Shown one piece after another: positions 1-12,920 of a DNA stretch of 64,000 nt (position 1 is its first letter; each line of letters begins with the position of its first letter). The translations under genes and the position numbers were made by a program. The notes beneath the pieces are model-generated. The model did not search any database. It was not told the DNA's origin and worked only from the letters and a program-made list of their open reading frames with translations. The stretch is from Larimichthys crocea (taxonomy: Eukaryota; Chordata; Actinopteri; Sciaenidae), in NCBI RefSeq assembly GCF_000972845.2, contig NC_040025.1, forward strand, positions 18,779,399-18,843,398. Direction: 5' to 3'.

Positions 1-1369
1 TAAAATCATCTCTTTAAGACAATCTGGTAATAGCTTTCTGGTTGCCCCAAATTTATTAAAGCTACTCACTGCAAATGTCAAGTGAAATTTCTTTTTCTGA
101 AAGCAGTGTTTTGTAATTTGCCTTTGCTGTCAATAACTCTACTTTCTAAATGTCATTGCCTTGATTGACACTGAAATACAATAGCTTTAGTAATCACAAA
201 CCACTAGAAAGCTGATCCTTCATGATGTTTATTGAGTGGACACACTCAAGTATTTTGGTAGGTGAAGAACTGTTATCTGCACCGCAGCCCATTGCAAAAT
301 AGAAAAAAACATATTGCTAAAATGTCTACAGCCACTCACAACGGCACTTTTTGCAGCATGTTCTTAGTTGCTCAGCTTTATGACCTTTTCACACCTTAAG
401 GTCATATATTTCACACCGGAAGGTCACACCTTTCACACTGTTAGGTCATACCTAAGGGTGTGAAAAACCATTCCTTTTATTGTTGCCAACTGTGGACTAA
501 ATGTAGTGGCCTATTTAATAATATAGATCAAAACAAAAGGGAGAGTGACACAATTAACACATTAAATATTAGATTTCAAGACTTAATGCTTGGCAGCAGT
601 GAAATGTTTGAGGTGCATGAAGCAATATTATACATATATTATAATAAAAAAGCAATAAGAGGAGTCGCAGAAGAGTATAATAATAAGTCTGTAATTTTCC
701 ACAGCTCAATTCTAACTTCTGAATTAGAAGTCTCTCTTCAGGCCGAGCAGCAGAGACTGACTCAGAGAGACTGACTCTAATGATGATGTCATCTGAAGAC
801 AAAATCTGGAGCTGCTCTTTAGACGGTGAATAATGATACTGCTGCTGACACCATGACAGCAGCTGTGGTGATTTGACCAGGACATTTTCTGTGTCACCAT
901 ATCCGCGTGTGGAAGTTTTTTTTTTTTTGCAGAACTAAAAGGTTTTAGAAGAGGCTCGATTGCAGTTTGTTCATTCAGGATATTTTTTTCTGAATGGTTT
1001 TAATACTAGTTAAAACATGGGGCATAGGTACACTTTAGCCTCTTTGGGCTGGGATTACTATTACAAAAATAAACATTTAGAAAAATGATCCTGACCAAAC
1101 AAATATCACATGTTTTTTTAAGTCTTCTTATTCTGAGTCTGGCTATTGCAGGTGTAAATGCAAGCTCTTTAATATTGCTTTTTTTTTATCTGATCAGTTT
1201 AAAACTGACAAACACACTGCAGTTAAGTCTCTTTTTATACATGCACAATCTAAATATAAAAGTTAGCTGAGGAACTTACACATGACTTAGAAATGGATAT
1301 TTCTGTGATTTTATTATTATTGTAAATACAGCTGCACACACGTGTGTGTATATATATATATACACATAC

Positions 1370-1642
1370 AGGCCACAGAGACAAACAAACATTCACACCT
1401 ACAGCTAATTTAGAGTCACCAATTAAGCTATTAAGTGCATGTCTGGATTGTGGGAGGAAGCTGGAGTACCCGGTGAGAACCCATGCAGATACATTGTGGG
1501 AGGAAGCTGGAGTACCCGGTGAGAACCCATGCAGATACCAGGAGGACATACAAACTCCACACAGAAACCCAGCTGAGGTTTGAACCAGGAACTTTCTTGT
1601 TGTGAGGTGACAGTGCTAACCACTGTTCCACCATGCCACCCA
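1370..1642 (-). repeat. Dispersed tRNA-like fish repeat (SINE-type), minus orientation
   Basis: Read on the minus strand, it begins with a box A-like GTGGTTAGCACTG and a box B-like GGTTCAAACC, then runs through a stretch common in fish genomes (GTGTGGAGTTTGTATGTCCTCC) and ends near TTTAGAGTCACC on the plus strand. It contains an internal 46-bp tandem duplication at 1447-1538. The family name is not assigned. Confidence 0.7.
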
Positions 1643-3475
1643 AATATGATCCATTTTCATCAAAATCAGTGAAATAGTTGGTGGTGTCTGATTTAGGGCC
1701 GCAAAGCAATGCACATTTCTCACAGGAGATCAGGCCAAATTACATAGTGCAAGAGCAGGCATCCAGCAACTGGCATTGGCACCGTTCACCTGATTTCAAG
1801 TTAGTGAAGCATCAAAACTATTATTATTTTATGGTAGAAAAATTACAGAATCTTGATGTAACGCAAGCAACTATGAATCCATTTGTTATAAAGGTTTCAG
1901 GATACATAAAAATAATGGGGCAAGTATTGTACACGTGCGTCATCACCAAAGCTAAACCCACTGGAGTGTTTGTGTGTGTGTACTGTGGATAATTTGCTCA
2001 CACACAGAGAGCTGAGCATGCATTTGAAACGTGCAGCCACAGAAGGCACAAGCTGTTTTGATGTCAGCATGATCAAATCTAGAATCTCCATGTGCGCGAG
2101 ACAGATGCTTTCCTCACAGTGCTGTTTCACCTGTTTGTTGTACCATGCGGTAATGAAGTGCATCCTTATTGGAAGTCAGCCGGTCATAAGAAAGAACAGG
2201 CCTATTGAGATCAATCGAAAAGACGAAAGCACAGTGAATGTTTGTACCCAGAGAGTCAACAAAAGATGGTTATGAAGATGCAGCGATAGAGAGATTCAAA
2301 TCAATGTCATATACTAGAAGGAGGCAAAGAGGGGAAAGTTCGTTTTCTTCTCATCCTGGACAATTTACACATCTCTGAACATCTTGTGCTAGAAACAAAT
2401 TATACTCCCTGCCATGCTAGTACACTTACCCTCACTATGACATCCCTCTGCCATCTTCATCCTCACTCTCATCCTCTTTCTCCCTTTCACCGGCTGCAAT
2501 CACTGTAGACTCAACCACCCACACGCTGTAAACTGTAATTAAGGACTTGAAGAAGTGGGGATGTGTCACTTGAGCTGAACATAGAGGAACAATGTAGAGT
2601 TAATCCACTGTAATTTGCTCGTCCACTGTAGTTTTACAGAAACGATAGAGTCTAAGCTTCCACAGCACACTACCTGCTGCAAATAACAGACAGTTTAAAA
2701 GCAGCACAGCCCAACATGTCTCTTAGTGTCAAGGTACTCAATCACTCATTTGTCATTGTCTGATTTCATATCAGTTAGATCTACAGCTTTCAGTACAGAA
2801 ATGTAAAATGTTGCCAGCAGGAACATTCACGTTTAATTCAGAGAACAGAGAAAACAGGTTTCTAATATTGTTGCTTCCGGCTGTTCCGGGGACTCACTCT
2901 GTTGTTAACTTGACTTGCGGCTCGAGGCCAGATGTTCATGAGCCAGAAAAACAGAATTGAGTGAATGCCGTCAATATATATTAACATTTTTCTTTGTTCT
3001 GCGGAGAGCGGCAGGTTCAGTTTAATGTTCCATTAACATTGCCATTGTTCTTACTCATTCTACGTGGGCGCAGAGAATACATTAAATTGCATAAAACAAA
3101 AATACACCTGGAAATGTCTCTTAGTGATTTCTTGCTAAAGACTCACTTCAATTTCCTGCATGCTTTTTTGACCCCTATCTCTTTCTTTGGATGGTTTAGG
3201 ATAAAATGACATGAGTAAAAATGGGACTTTAAGAATGTATGAATAAATGATCATGGTGCTGCGCTGCTGTCATTGAGGGAGACAAAATCAATGTTTACAT
3301 ATAATACAAAAGGGAATAATGAGACTAAATGATCGGACAAAATGAGGGTTTTAGATTAATGGAAATTTTCATCCCTTACAAATAGTTGGAGGTTGTTCTG
3401 CTAGTATCAGACGGACTGACCAATGCTTCTTCAACTGAATTAATTCTGTGGATGAAAAGTGTCCAGCAGATTTAG

Positions 3476-3533
3476 ACTGATAATTTAAATCTGGTTGTTT
3501 TATGTTTAAAACAACCAGATTTAAATTATCAGT
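3476..3533. repeat. Perfect 27-bp inverted repeat (palindrome, 4-nt loop)
   Basis: Arms 3476-3502 and 3507-3533 are exact reverse complements around a TGTT loop. The arms are AT-rich with a central CTGGTTG/CAACCAG. No surrounding transposon ends were recognised. Confidence 0.9.
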
Positions 3534-4864
3534 TAACATAAATCTATTGTAGTTTCCCTTGGCTTAATGGCTTTTTTTGTTATATAAACTGGATTGTTCA
3601 ATAAAGGTGCTCATCAGCACTACTGATATAATTTTTATTTACAAAATACATGACTTGACTTTCTAGTTATTTTTGTGGTTCTAATAAAATAAAAAGATCG
3701 ATGATCTGACCATTGTCCGTGCTGAATGTTGTATATTTTATTTTACTGTGAAAAATAAAAGTGTTCTTTTCAGTAAATGTGGTTAAATTATTGTATCTTT
3801 GTTCTAAAAAAAAGGGGGGAGTGGGTTATGGTTCTAAAGAATACAGCTCTTAAAATGTGAATCAATTATGGTAAAAATCTACTGAAAAGTTAGCAAAGGT
3901 TGTATTTTTTCACTTTAAGGATGATTGTAACAGAGCCTTGGTACATTTATAACAAAGTGTCTCAAACACTAAACCCACATGTTCAGTATGTAATTTATTG
4001 CTCACCCTGGTTTCCAGCATCCCATGATGCTAATGATCAAGAATGGCTCCTGATGAATTGATGTTGAGTCTTTTTGTGCTGGATTTCATTCCTGACGTCA
4101 GGCCCATTACTCTTCCAATTTGGTCCTGCACGGCTCTTTTTCACAGATAACAAATACGGTCATTTCCTTGCTAATTCAAACAGGCCCCAGCTTTAGCTGA
4201 ACTGCCATAAGGCAATAAAGCATTCAGTGACGTTGGTGCGAACAAGCAATGATGAGAAATGGCACACAGGTGCTGCTCTCGCTTCTGAATCCCTTCCTTC
4301 ATTAGGGTGCCTCAATGCCGCAGCTTTTCTCTTCATTATGTTTGAAACAGCTCTCTTTTACAAAACTACTGAATTACAAAACACTTGCTTGCTCACTCAA
4401 CGTGACTCTGACAAGTCAGAGGGTAAAAGAAAAAAAAAGATTCATCTCTATTTAATTCTTAGTACTGATCAGCAGTGAATATTTATTCTTAACATAATAT
4501 ATCGACTCATCATGAACATACTCATATCACTGATATGAAATTACATAATAATGCTGACAGACCATGACTCAATAACTCCAGTGGGGATATTAATGGGGGG
4601 GTTCTTTCTTGTATAATTGATTAAACATTTTCGGGTCTGTTAGGCTTGAGAAAAATGATGGCCAGCCTGAACATGGATTTCCAATATGAGTAATGGTGCG
4701 ACTTTCTTGTCAGCAGCGGCAGTTGCCATTAATAAACGAAAACCATCACTGTCACCCGTAATGCTGTGGCAACATTTAACATTTAGCCATCTCAATGGAT
4801 CACGTCACGTTTTTGTTTTTTTTCTTTTTCTTTTGTGTTGTATCTGGACGGAAACACACATCTT

Positions 4865-5030
4865 GGGCGGCAGTAGCTCAGTCTGTAGGGATGTAGCTTG
4901 GGAACCGGAGGTTGGTCGGTTGAAGTCCAGTATGGACTGAAGTATGGAAGGTGGACTGGCAGCTGGAAAGGTGCTAGTGAAAAAAAAAAAGAATTTACCC
5001 CTGAGGGATCAATAAAGTATCTATAAATAA
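4865..5030 (+). repeat. tRNA-derived SINE, plus orientation
   Basis: The head GGGCGGCAGTAGCTCAGTCT contains a tRNA box A, and GGTTGAAGTCC (4918-4928) resembles box B. A GAAGTATGGA-type body follows, then an A-run, and the tail reads CCCTGAGGGATCAATAAAGT, as in LINE-mobilised fish SINEs. The middle is shortened compared with the copies I recall. Confidence 0.75.
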
Positions 5031-5734
5031 ATATCTGCGTCGTGGCAAGACCATTTGACATAAGGGGATTTTGTGTTGTTAGAGCAACTGCAATCAGGTC
5101 TATTGCCATCCCACAAGGGCCCAATTGTCCTGAAAATAGTCATAAGCAGCACTACATACTGTGAGAAAATAACATTACTTGAGATCATCATCTGCTGCTG
5201 TGGCAACAGATCTATTACAGGAGCAAAGGCTGAGCAAAACAATAATAGTTCTAGTAGCTAATCACAGCAATGTTACCTTTGTGATTAGACCCCTGTATTG
5301 TGCACATCATACTGGACACTGCAGTGCTTAAACAAGACAGTAAATATCATCTTGTGCTGCTTTCTCCCCTCCCCACGTCCTATTCTTCTAATGACACTAT
5401 CACTATGAGTGGTTCCCAGTCCGGAGTCTGACACTCAGCGTAAAAGCCAAACGAATCCACTGTGACGGTAGCTCTTACCACTTTATCATTATAGATCACA
5501 TTTACTGCGATAAAAGTGACTATAATACAGTAGCACACAGCAATAGAAAGGTATAGACAGAAGCTGTAGTAGTTAGTTTAGTTACTTAGTTTTCTTCTTT
5601 CTTTTAATCAGCTTTCCACATCAGAATATCAACACTGTGCAACTGCTGAACATTAACTAACATTAAATATAATGAGGAGTATTTTTCTAACTTTGACAGT
5701 TTTTTTCTTTTCAGCAGTTGTATTCAGTGTCCTC

Positions 5735-5792
5735 ATTTAGGATCCTAGTGGCCTGAGGGTAGGAGCTTTTCCTGAGCCTTGAGGCACGTAGA
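5735..5792 (+). repeat. Possible fragment of a dispersed fish repeat
   Basis: The phrase GTGGCCTGAGGGTAGGAGCT followed by TTCCTGAGCCTTGAGG resembles a repeat family I know from fish genomes. Only about 60 bp is recognisable, so this is a weak call. Confidence 0.3.
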
Positions 5793-8700
5793 CACAATTT
5801 GCTTGGACACATTCTCACAGACAGTCAGAACAGATAAAGTGATGAGATTACTTGTCAGTGTAGAGTCATTCAGTTAGTCACCGAAGCACAAAACAATTAA
5901 TCTTTACATGTTTTGCATTGTCATCAACAGTACAACCACCACAATGGTACTACTTCTACTCATCTGCCTTGATGCTCAACATAACTAAAAATCAGTGGTT
6001 TTGTCGATGAAATAGTTAGATTAAAAAAAAATAATAATAATAACTGATCCTATTGTTTTTCTCGGTTTTGCAAATGTTAAATTGCCCTTACCTACAATAT
6101 CTGAATATAACTGAGCAATGACAAGTTGACCTGTCATCAAAATAGTTCATGCTTACAGTGTATATGTATATAGGTTTAGCTATATATACATTTAAACTGG
6201 AACGGTTTAAAAGTGAAGGATGTCATAAACTGCAGATAATATTATATATCAGTATGTCTTAATAATTGACTGATCATGCTTTTCTTACGCTGTTTTAAAT
6301 CAGTATAGTGTACAGTATAGGTTGTTCAGTAGGGAAAAAAATGAAGTTCATATACTGGTCAGATAAGCAGTATGGTACATTAATGAATTCACATATTCAT
6401 TAGCACATACCCTAATTATACTTTAAATGGAACGCAAGAGAAAGCTGCTATTAAAAAAGCTGTTTCACAAATTAGTTTATCATTGAGATTATCTTAGGCC
6501 AGAGAGTCACGGTGGTATAGAGGCAGCGTCTAACTGCAAACTGCAAATGACTCTGCTTCAAATCCAGCCTGGGACCTCTGTTGCATATCTCCCCCAGTGT
6601 GTCCTCCCTGCCTGTTGATTGCCTTCATATAATAAAGCCTAAATGGCTGTTTTTTTTTAGATGGATTGCTGAAATTTGGTACCAACATTCATGGTCCCAA
6701 GACTTCTGTGTTCTTCTCAGGATAAATTGTAATAAGGTTGGTGATCCTCTACCCTTTCATCTAGCATCATCAGCAGGTCAAATAATTAATTTGTCACTTT
6801 GATTTATGACCACATACTTGCAAAACTAATGGCATTGCCATCAGCCTCAATTGTATTTTGTTAAGTGCTAGTTAGCATGCTGATTTGAACATTTAGCTCA
6901 AAACACCACTCTAACGCCTATGTAGCATGGTAGCACATGGCTGTGTAGATTCTTAGTTTTGTTTCAACATAGTCACTGGGGATGATCTAGTTAAAACTTC
7001 TTTATTTAAAAAAATATATATATATATTTACTGGTCGACCTAATTAAACTGTGTAGGCAAAAAAATCAAAAACCTCAAGAGGTAGTCGTCCTTGTCAGAG
7101 CACACTAATGAGCCCTGGTTTAAGACACTGCAACTTAAAGTGATAAGATTTCTACTTTTTGCTACAATGAATATAGGCTGCGGTTTGTATTTACAGCACT
7201 TAAAGGTCATTGTTAACTACATTCTGAAAACAGCGTGTTTTCCTTCCAAACCACAGACCTGCCCAGCCTCCCAAAGTAGTGGCATCCAGAATGAACAGGG
7301 TCACTATCGAGAACGGGCGCGCTGCATCCTGTTCCTCATGTTGGTGGCAGCTCATTTTCGGAGGCATGAAAGCGCAGAGGGCCCTATAATGATCAGCTTT
7401 TAGCATTGGCACTGGGCAGCTGAATAAGCCATCAGGCATCATTAGGCCCTGCTGGGGAAAACAATCTCTCCATTCCCACCGGTGCTCCCAAACAGGAGAA
7501 CTCTTTGAGAAAAATACATCAGAGGCACTTAAACCTGCGTATTGTGTGTGCGACAATGTTTTGCTCAGTTGCAATTGGCATCATTCAGTGGTCAAAGACC
7601 CCCTATTGTAGCTATTTATAATGCCTTTGAAAAAAAAGAAAGAAGTAAAATTAATTCTGAAACATCCGGTTGTTGGATTACCTCTTGACACCTACGACTT
7701 TTTACTTAAAAATAAAATCTTGATTAAAGAAATAGAAGGCAGCAAATGATCAGCAACAGGATGACATGGAATCGTAACATTTCCAACTGTAGATAGTAGA
7801 GTCACTTCTGAAAAGGCACTAATGATCTCTCAACAGAGTGATACAAACCTACTGGATGCACAGACAGGTCCATTATTCCTACTGGGTATGTACTTTCCAT
7901 GGACCATTTTTAAAAATGGTTATTTTTATATTTATTTAGACTTCAAAATGCTTCAGCTAGTCAACCATACTGCATTTGTTCAGTGCTCTGGATACAACAT
8001 CTGAAATGTCACCACTAAACAAATTGAGCCTGGCTGACAAAGATGAATAAGGCTGCTGCAGGCACCGTGTCCAGAGTCGCTGGGTTAATAAAGCACAAGT
8101 ACATATCTAAGGACTGCACCGAACTTCCATCTCCGCTTTTTAAACAAATGTACAACCATTGTGTAATAAATCAAATCAAAATTCAGGAAGGGTATTTTTG
8201 CCTTTCTTTTTCTTAGCTTAGATGTAAAATTAATGTGGTTTTATATTTCCAATTTACTCTGGTACACATTGAATCCGTACATGCATTGAGTACACAACAC
8301 ATTCTATTAACAATATTTCAGCTGCAGTAACATCAATCTCTAAAGAAAATGATTTTCAACAGATCATCCCACTCCCTTTTATGTAAATCAGTTTTGTTCA
8401 GCATAATATAACACTTTGTCGATAGTGTTTGTTGTACACAGAGCAGGACACAGTCTTCTCTGTAGGGGGTAATCACCACACACAACCTGCCTGTTCACAC
8501 CTTTCCTCTGAAGCATTATCCGAGCGCTGGGTGTTAATTTGGCCTGTCTTGACGGATTGATGCCAGGTTAGGAAACTGTTTGATGTTAACCGTTTCTAAA
8601 TCTTCACTAGTGCAGGATGAAAATTTGTTCTAGAACATCCATGAGACACAGATCTCACGATCAGTGATATGGACAAAGTAAGGTCCAAGTTCTGAGAATG

Positions 8701-11700
8701 AACCATACAGAAAATCCGGGGGGCATAAAACCAAAACAATTAGTGCTTATTCTCTGTGGGTTTGTCTCTATAACTGACCCCTTACATATCACACAGATCT
8801 GTCTAAATGTTAATATGTTCATGTATTTGCTAGATGTCCACTTGTTCTTCTCATACAGTGTGTGGTTGAGACTATTTACAACCATTCCCAAGATGACTTA
8901 TGGCCACTTTTTCTACAGTGGGAGATAAAATTATCCAGCATGATACAGCCATGGATCATGAACAATATATATCATGAGATACCACCAACTAAAATCATAT
9001 ATCATGTCAATCATGTATCAGTCATTATAGTGACATCCCATCAAGTTTACAACTATTCTCTGCATTTATGCAACCATGGTGAGTTCACTTTGAAGTTGTT
9101 TTTTTTTACTCCTATGAAAAGCACCAACAAAACCTAAGTCTTTCTTATTTTTAAACACCGGCACATTTAAATTTGAATTACACAGTTAGGCCTGAGCACT
9201 CCTTTCCCTCCTCCTTCAGATCAAAAGGGAAGCCAATAAAATGCTTTGCTTGCAGGCATCAGCTTTGATGTTGCTCCTCTGCATGCTCATTTAAGCTCAG
9301 GGGCATAAAGTCAGGAGTGGACAGCACCTCCACTGACATCAAATTGTTTTGTGCTCATAATCTCAACCCCGGAGATACCGACTGGCATCAATTACTGCAT
9401 TTTTAGGAGCCGAAATCTCTGTTGTTTTTGAATGATTGCTTCTTTTCTTTTAACATGACACAGTCTAGTTATTCTCCCACAGGTTGTAAGCCTGGAAATG
9501 TGTCATTTTGATGCAGGTTTTTACTGCACTCAAGAATAAGAGATGCTGCATGATGAACTGTAATCAAGTAAGCCCACCGGAGCCTTTGTCTATTCAGCAT
9601 CGCTCAAGAGAGCGACAGAGCAGAGTTCCCAGCGGTTGTGAGAACCATGTAATTATATTGCTTTGAAATTTGTGGAACTATAACTCACCATCAAGCGGTA
9701 TTTTCAGGGGATCTTGCAGTCAGGATGGATCACTGAAGAGCTTTTCTCTTCAACTGCCTTGAACACAATGACAATAAAAGGAAAAAATGACATCACCATG
9801 TCCTTTAATGTCCCACCTGTAATTGAATCAGTATTGTGAACTCATGTTAACTCGTGTATTTGCACATGTGAAATAAGCACATTTATCAGCCATTATCTCC
9901 TATTCATCCTGTTCAGGAAGATAATGAGACAGTAACCCGGGTGAGAAGGGTGTATGGAAACTACGATAAGCTTTGCCTTTCTTCTGGATTTCTATGGACT
10001 CTGGTGGTACGCTATTGGAGGTTATTTAGTTAAGTTATACTCAACCATTCTACTAAAAGTCTTTCACTGGTATGTTGCTCAGTGCCAAACCTCTGCTGAG
10101 CAAAGGGCATTAATTAGTGTGAGCAGAAAACTTCAAACAGAACGTTCACCAGGGGATAGTTGTACAAATTTATTTCTACAGATCTGCTGTAACCTTTTTT
10201 CTACTCACCAGTTGTTTTTTAACATAAAGCTCAATAAAAACAAAAGCAGTAATATTTGTGCTTTTTATCCAGACAGCCTTTACTGTGCAAGTATGATCTA
10301 TAACTCCTCATTGAAATGAAAAGTGACGAGGGAGCCCTTGTTGAGCTGGATTCAATTCTGCATTACGAGTTGTCCCAGTCACACCACACACAGCTTGACC
10401 TGGCCAATGGAGGTCTGACTGTGTATGTTAAATACTGAAACCTCAGTAAAATGTAAGAGATGTTTATTTTTATTTTTTGCTAGGAAGTATTAATATATAT
10501 ATTCAGTAATGTGCAAAGAGCTCCTGTGATTGTCAGCCATTTGATTCCCCTTTTCTTTTTGCTCACTGGTCTAATTGGCTATTTTTCACAATTATAAAAT
10601 ATATCAACTGGCTCAAACAGGATATTTGACCTATATATAATTTAACACATGAAATCCATCAGTTCATTAATGGCTGTGGGCCCTGCTTGAAAGTCAATAT
10701 TTGATTGTGGCCAGCCCCTACTTTACACTCAGTAAGTGGTTAAAAACACACACACAAACACACACACATTGCACTGGTTGTACATGAAGGGCTATGACAG
10801 TGTGTGGTAATTGTAGTGTGACTGATTGAGAACAAGGTAGCCAATGCAGGGTCTCGTTTGCTGTACGACTTGAAAAGCGGGTTGACAGGGTCACCCGGGG
10901 AACACGTCATTATCTGAACATGCAGCAGCAGCTTTGTCTGTGCTTTCACTCTCAAACACTGAGGTCAGATTCATATCAACACTACATGCCTTTTTTTGAC
11001 AAACACTGATCTTTAGACTTGTCAGTGTTTTTTACCTTTCAGGCTACACGTATAGTAACTGTTGTAACAGCAACTGAGTGAATATCGGGTCCTGTCTTAC
11101 TGATATATTTAATGACCAGTGATTGGTCACTGAAGCAACTCCCTCAGCTTGTGACCAGGAATTATTAAGGGCCACTAAGAAAACATGTACCAAGACATTT
11201 ACATGTTAGTTACGTTAGGTTGAAATATGTTATTAAATATATTTATATTTGTAAAACATTAAGGCATCATTATTTTGATATTATAAAATAATTGTATACA
11301 TTTTATTTTTTTCATTGGACTATTCAATGTTGTCAAAATATTTCATTTTCCTTGCAGTATTGGTTTTGAAACATATTTTTATAGCAACAAGTAGAAAGCA
11401 GAAAAAGTAGCGTACCCATGTTACAAGCTGAGCTTTTCTGTTAGGAGCAGTATACATTAAAACACAGATTGATTGGCTTTTTATGAAGGAAGCTAAAAAA
11501 TATATTTCTATCCTCACGTTGCCATTTACAGTTACAACTTACTTTAAAGTAGATCTACAATAATAACGGCAGATAAATTTTCAGATTTTTGTTTTTAATC
11601 CACAATAAGAACACAGCCATCATGTTTGCATGAAATTTGACTTTGCATTTATATTGTAGAAGCAGGTGGAAAATATGAGCTCTTCTTCTTTTTAAGCAAA

Positions 11701-11742
11701 AGCAATTAACTGTGATTACCAAATCAAATATTATATCCATGC

Positions 11743-11748
11743 TTTATT
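11743..11748 (-). terminator. Polyadenylation signal of cort
   Basis: The minus strand reads AATAAA about 235 nt past the cort stop codon. It is the first canonical signal downstream of the gene. Confidence 0.6.
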
Positions 11749-11979
11749 GTGTTGACCCTGAAAGAAACTGTTACATACATAAATACATACAGTGTATACA
11801 TAAATAGATACATAAATAATTAATATTCAAACAGACACACTGTCTCACTGAAGTCCATCGATGCTGTATGTCTGACAAGTGTGGATGATATGTACAACTG
11901 AGGTCTACTACAGTTCATGTGGCGCTGGGAGGGGAAGGAGTACAGTTGGCAGGCATAGCCGAGTGGTTTTGGGGCGCTG

Positions 11980-12654
11980 TTAGCAGGAGGTGAAAGTTTT
12001 CCAGAAGAAGTTTTTACAGGGAGCTTTGCGGTCACGCTGAGGAAGTGATAGCCTGTTGTAGACAGCCCTCTCCTCCAGACGAGACTCCAGCGGCTCCTCC
12101 AGATCCATAGGTGCCGCTTCCTCCGGCAGCATGTTGTTGTCCAGAGCTCCATCCAATAAGCCAGACACCAGCTTCAGGATCAACTCCTTGCGCTCTTTGC
12201 TTGACTCCTGACAAAAAAATAAATAAATAAAAAAATCAGAAAAGAAGAGAAAATATTTAAGAGACTAGATCATGGAAAATTTTACATCTTGTGGGTTTCT
12301 TACTGGGAAGCTCAAGTCTTTCAAGTATTACCATTTTTTCCCCCATTTAAGACAGAGAGAGTGAATTAAAAACTAAATTTAGAAATATCACTATTTTTGG
12401 TGATTTCATAAGCAATCATTTGTTCAGCCATTCTTTTTTAAATTCTTCAAAACAATTTCCCACAAAAAAAAGGACAAATTTATCAATAATAACAGCTGAA
12501 ATCAAGTGCCATGAACTACATATGAATAATAAAAAATCATCCTCCTCACCCTATTCACATGGATGGGGCTCCTATCCTCCACAGGAAGCGCGGCGGCTGC
12601 TCTAACGCTGAACAGAACCCCCATGAGAGCTGCTAACACCACCAGGAGCTGCAT
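11980..12654 (-). CDS. cort: Cortistatin / somatostatin-2 precursor ([Pro2]-somatostatin-14)
   Basis: This gene encodes a secreted neuropeptide precursor that acts through somatostatin receptors. Coding exons are 12550-12654 and 11980-12207, joined in phase 0 by a GT-AG intron, giving 110 aa. The start ATG (12654-12652) opens a hydrophobic signal peptide (MQLLVVLAALMGVLFSVRAA). A propeptide with the conserved segment KERKELILKLVSGLLD follows. The protein ends in the cyclic hormone APCKNFFWKTFTSC after a dibasic RK site, with the stop directly after the last Cys. The core FWKT and both cysteines are intact. Proline at hormone position 2, instead of Gly in SS-14, is known for the teleost sst2/cortistatin lineage. 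The neighbouring srm and exosc10 fit the human CORT region (1p36.22). A TATA box and CRE-like sites lie upstream. The paralogue name (cort versus sst2) is a naming matter; the family is certain. Confidence 0.95.
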
Positions 12655-12732
12655 GCTGTGACAGGAGTGCAGGTGACAGTCACAGGAGCAGGAGGCTCAC
12701 AGAGATAAGAGTGTGTGAGGGAGTGTGTGTTT

Positions 12733-12751
12733 GAGAGAGAGAGAGAGAGAG
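12733..12751. repeat. (GA)n tract in the cort 5' UTR
   Basis: Nine to ten GA dinucleotides lie between the predicted cort start site and the ATG, so they would be transcribed as CU repeats in the 5' UTR. Confidence 0.85.
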
Positions 12752-12883
12752 TCTGAGCTGCTCAGACTAGCCAGAGATCCAGTGAAGAGTGGTGGAGAAA
12801 GTGCAGTGCAGTTGGTGGCAGCTCGTCACAAGATTTGGAAACCACTGATGTTTCTTCTGCTCTACCTCCAAAGTCCCTCACTC

Positions 12884-12890
12884 TTTTATA
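12884..12890 (-). promoter_or_regulatory. TATA box of cort
   Basis: The minus strand reads TATAAAA about 230 bp upstream of the cort ATG. If it is used, transcription would start near 12855-12860, giving a 5' UTR of about 200 nt. A start-site mapping would confirm it. Confidence 0.7.
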
Positions 12891-12912
12891 TGCCTCTCCC
12901 TCTGTCTGCCAC

Positions 12913-12920
12913 TGACGTGG
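12913..12920 (-). promoter_or_regulatory. CRE-like site upstream of the cort TATA box
   Basis: The plus strand reads TGACGTGG (CCACGTCA on the gene strand), a CRE with one half-site intact. It lies about 22 bp upstream of the TATA box, close to the spacing of the classical cAMP-response element in mammalian somatostatin promoters. A second CRE-like octamer, CGACGTCA, lies at 13137-13144. That these sites bind CREB is inference. Confidence 0.5.

Larger units (their letters stand above)
1..11742. other. Gene-free region left of cort
   Basis: I find no exon with recognisable homology on either strand. The open frames here are short and lack family motifs. Two tRNA-like SINE-type repeats, a perfect palindrome, AT microsatellites and several less AT-rich blocks (about 3990-4225, 7190-7475 and 9200-9420) are the only structures seen. 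Any regulatory role of those blocks is inference. Confidence 0.6.

Noticed and set aside
4865..4935. Functional tRNA gene
   Set aside because: It has boxes A and B but no acceptor stem pairing, and it continues into a LINE-type tail, so it is a SINE.
6503..6580. Possible tRNA gene or SINE head (TAGAGGCAGCGTC ... GCTTCAAATCC)
   Set aside because: The A and B box resemblance is partial, no cloverleaf can be drawn by eye, and no repeat body follows.
11820..12152. Alternative minus-strand frame (110 codons) over the cort exon
   Set aside because: It is out of frame with the somatostatin sequence, which is unambiguous.
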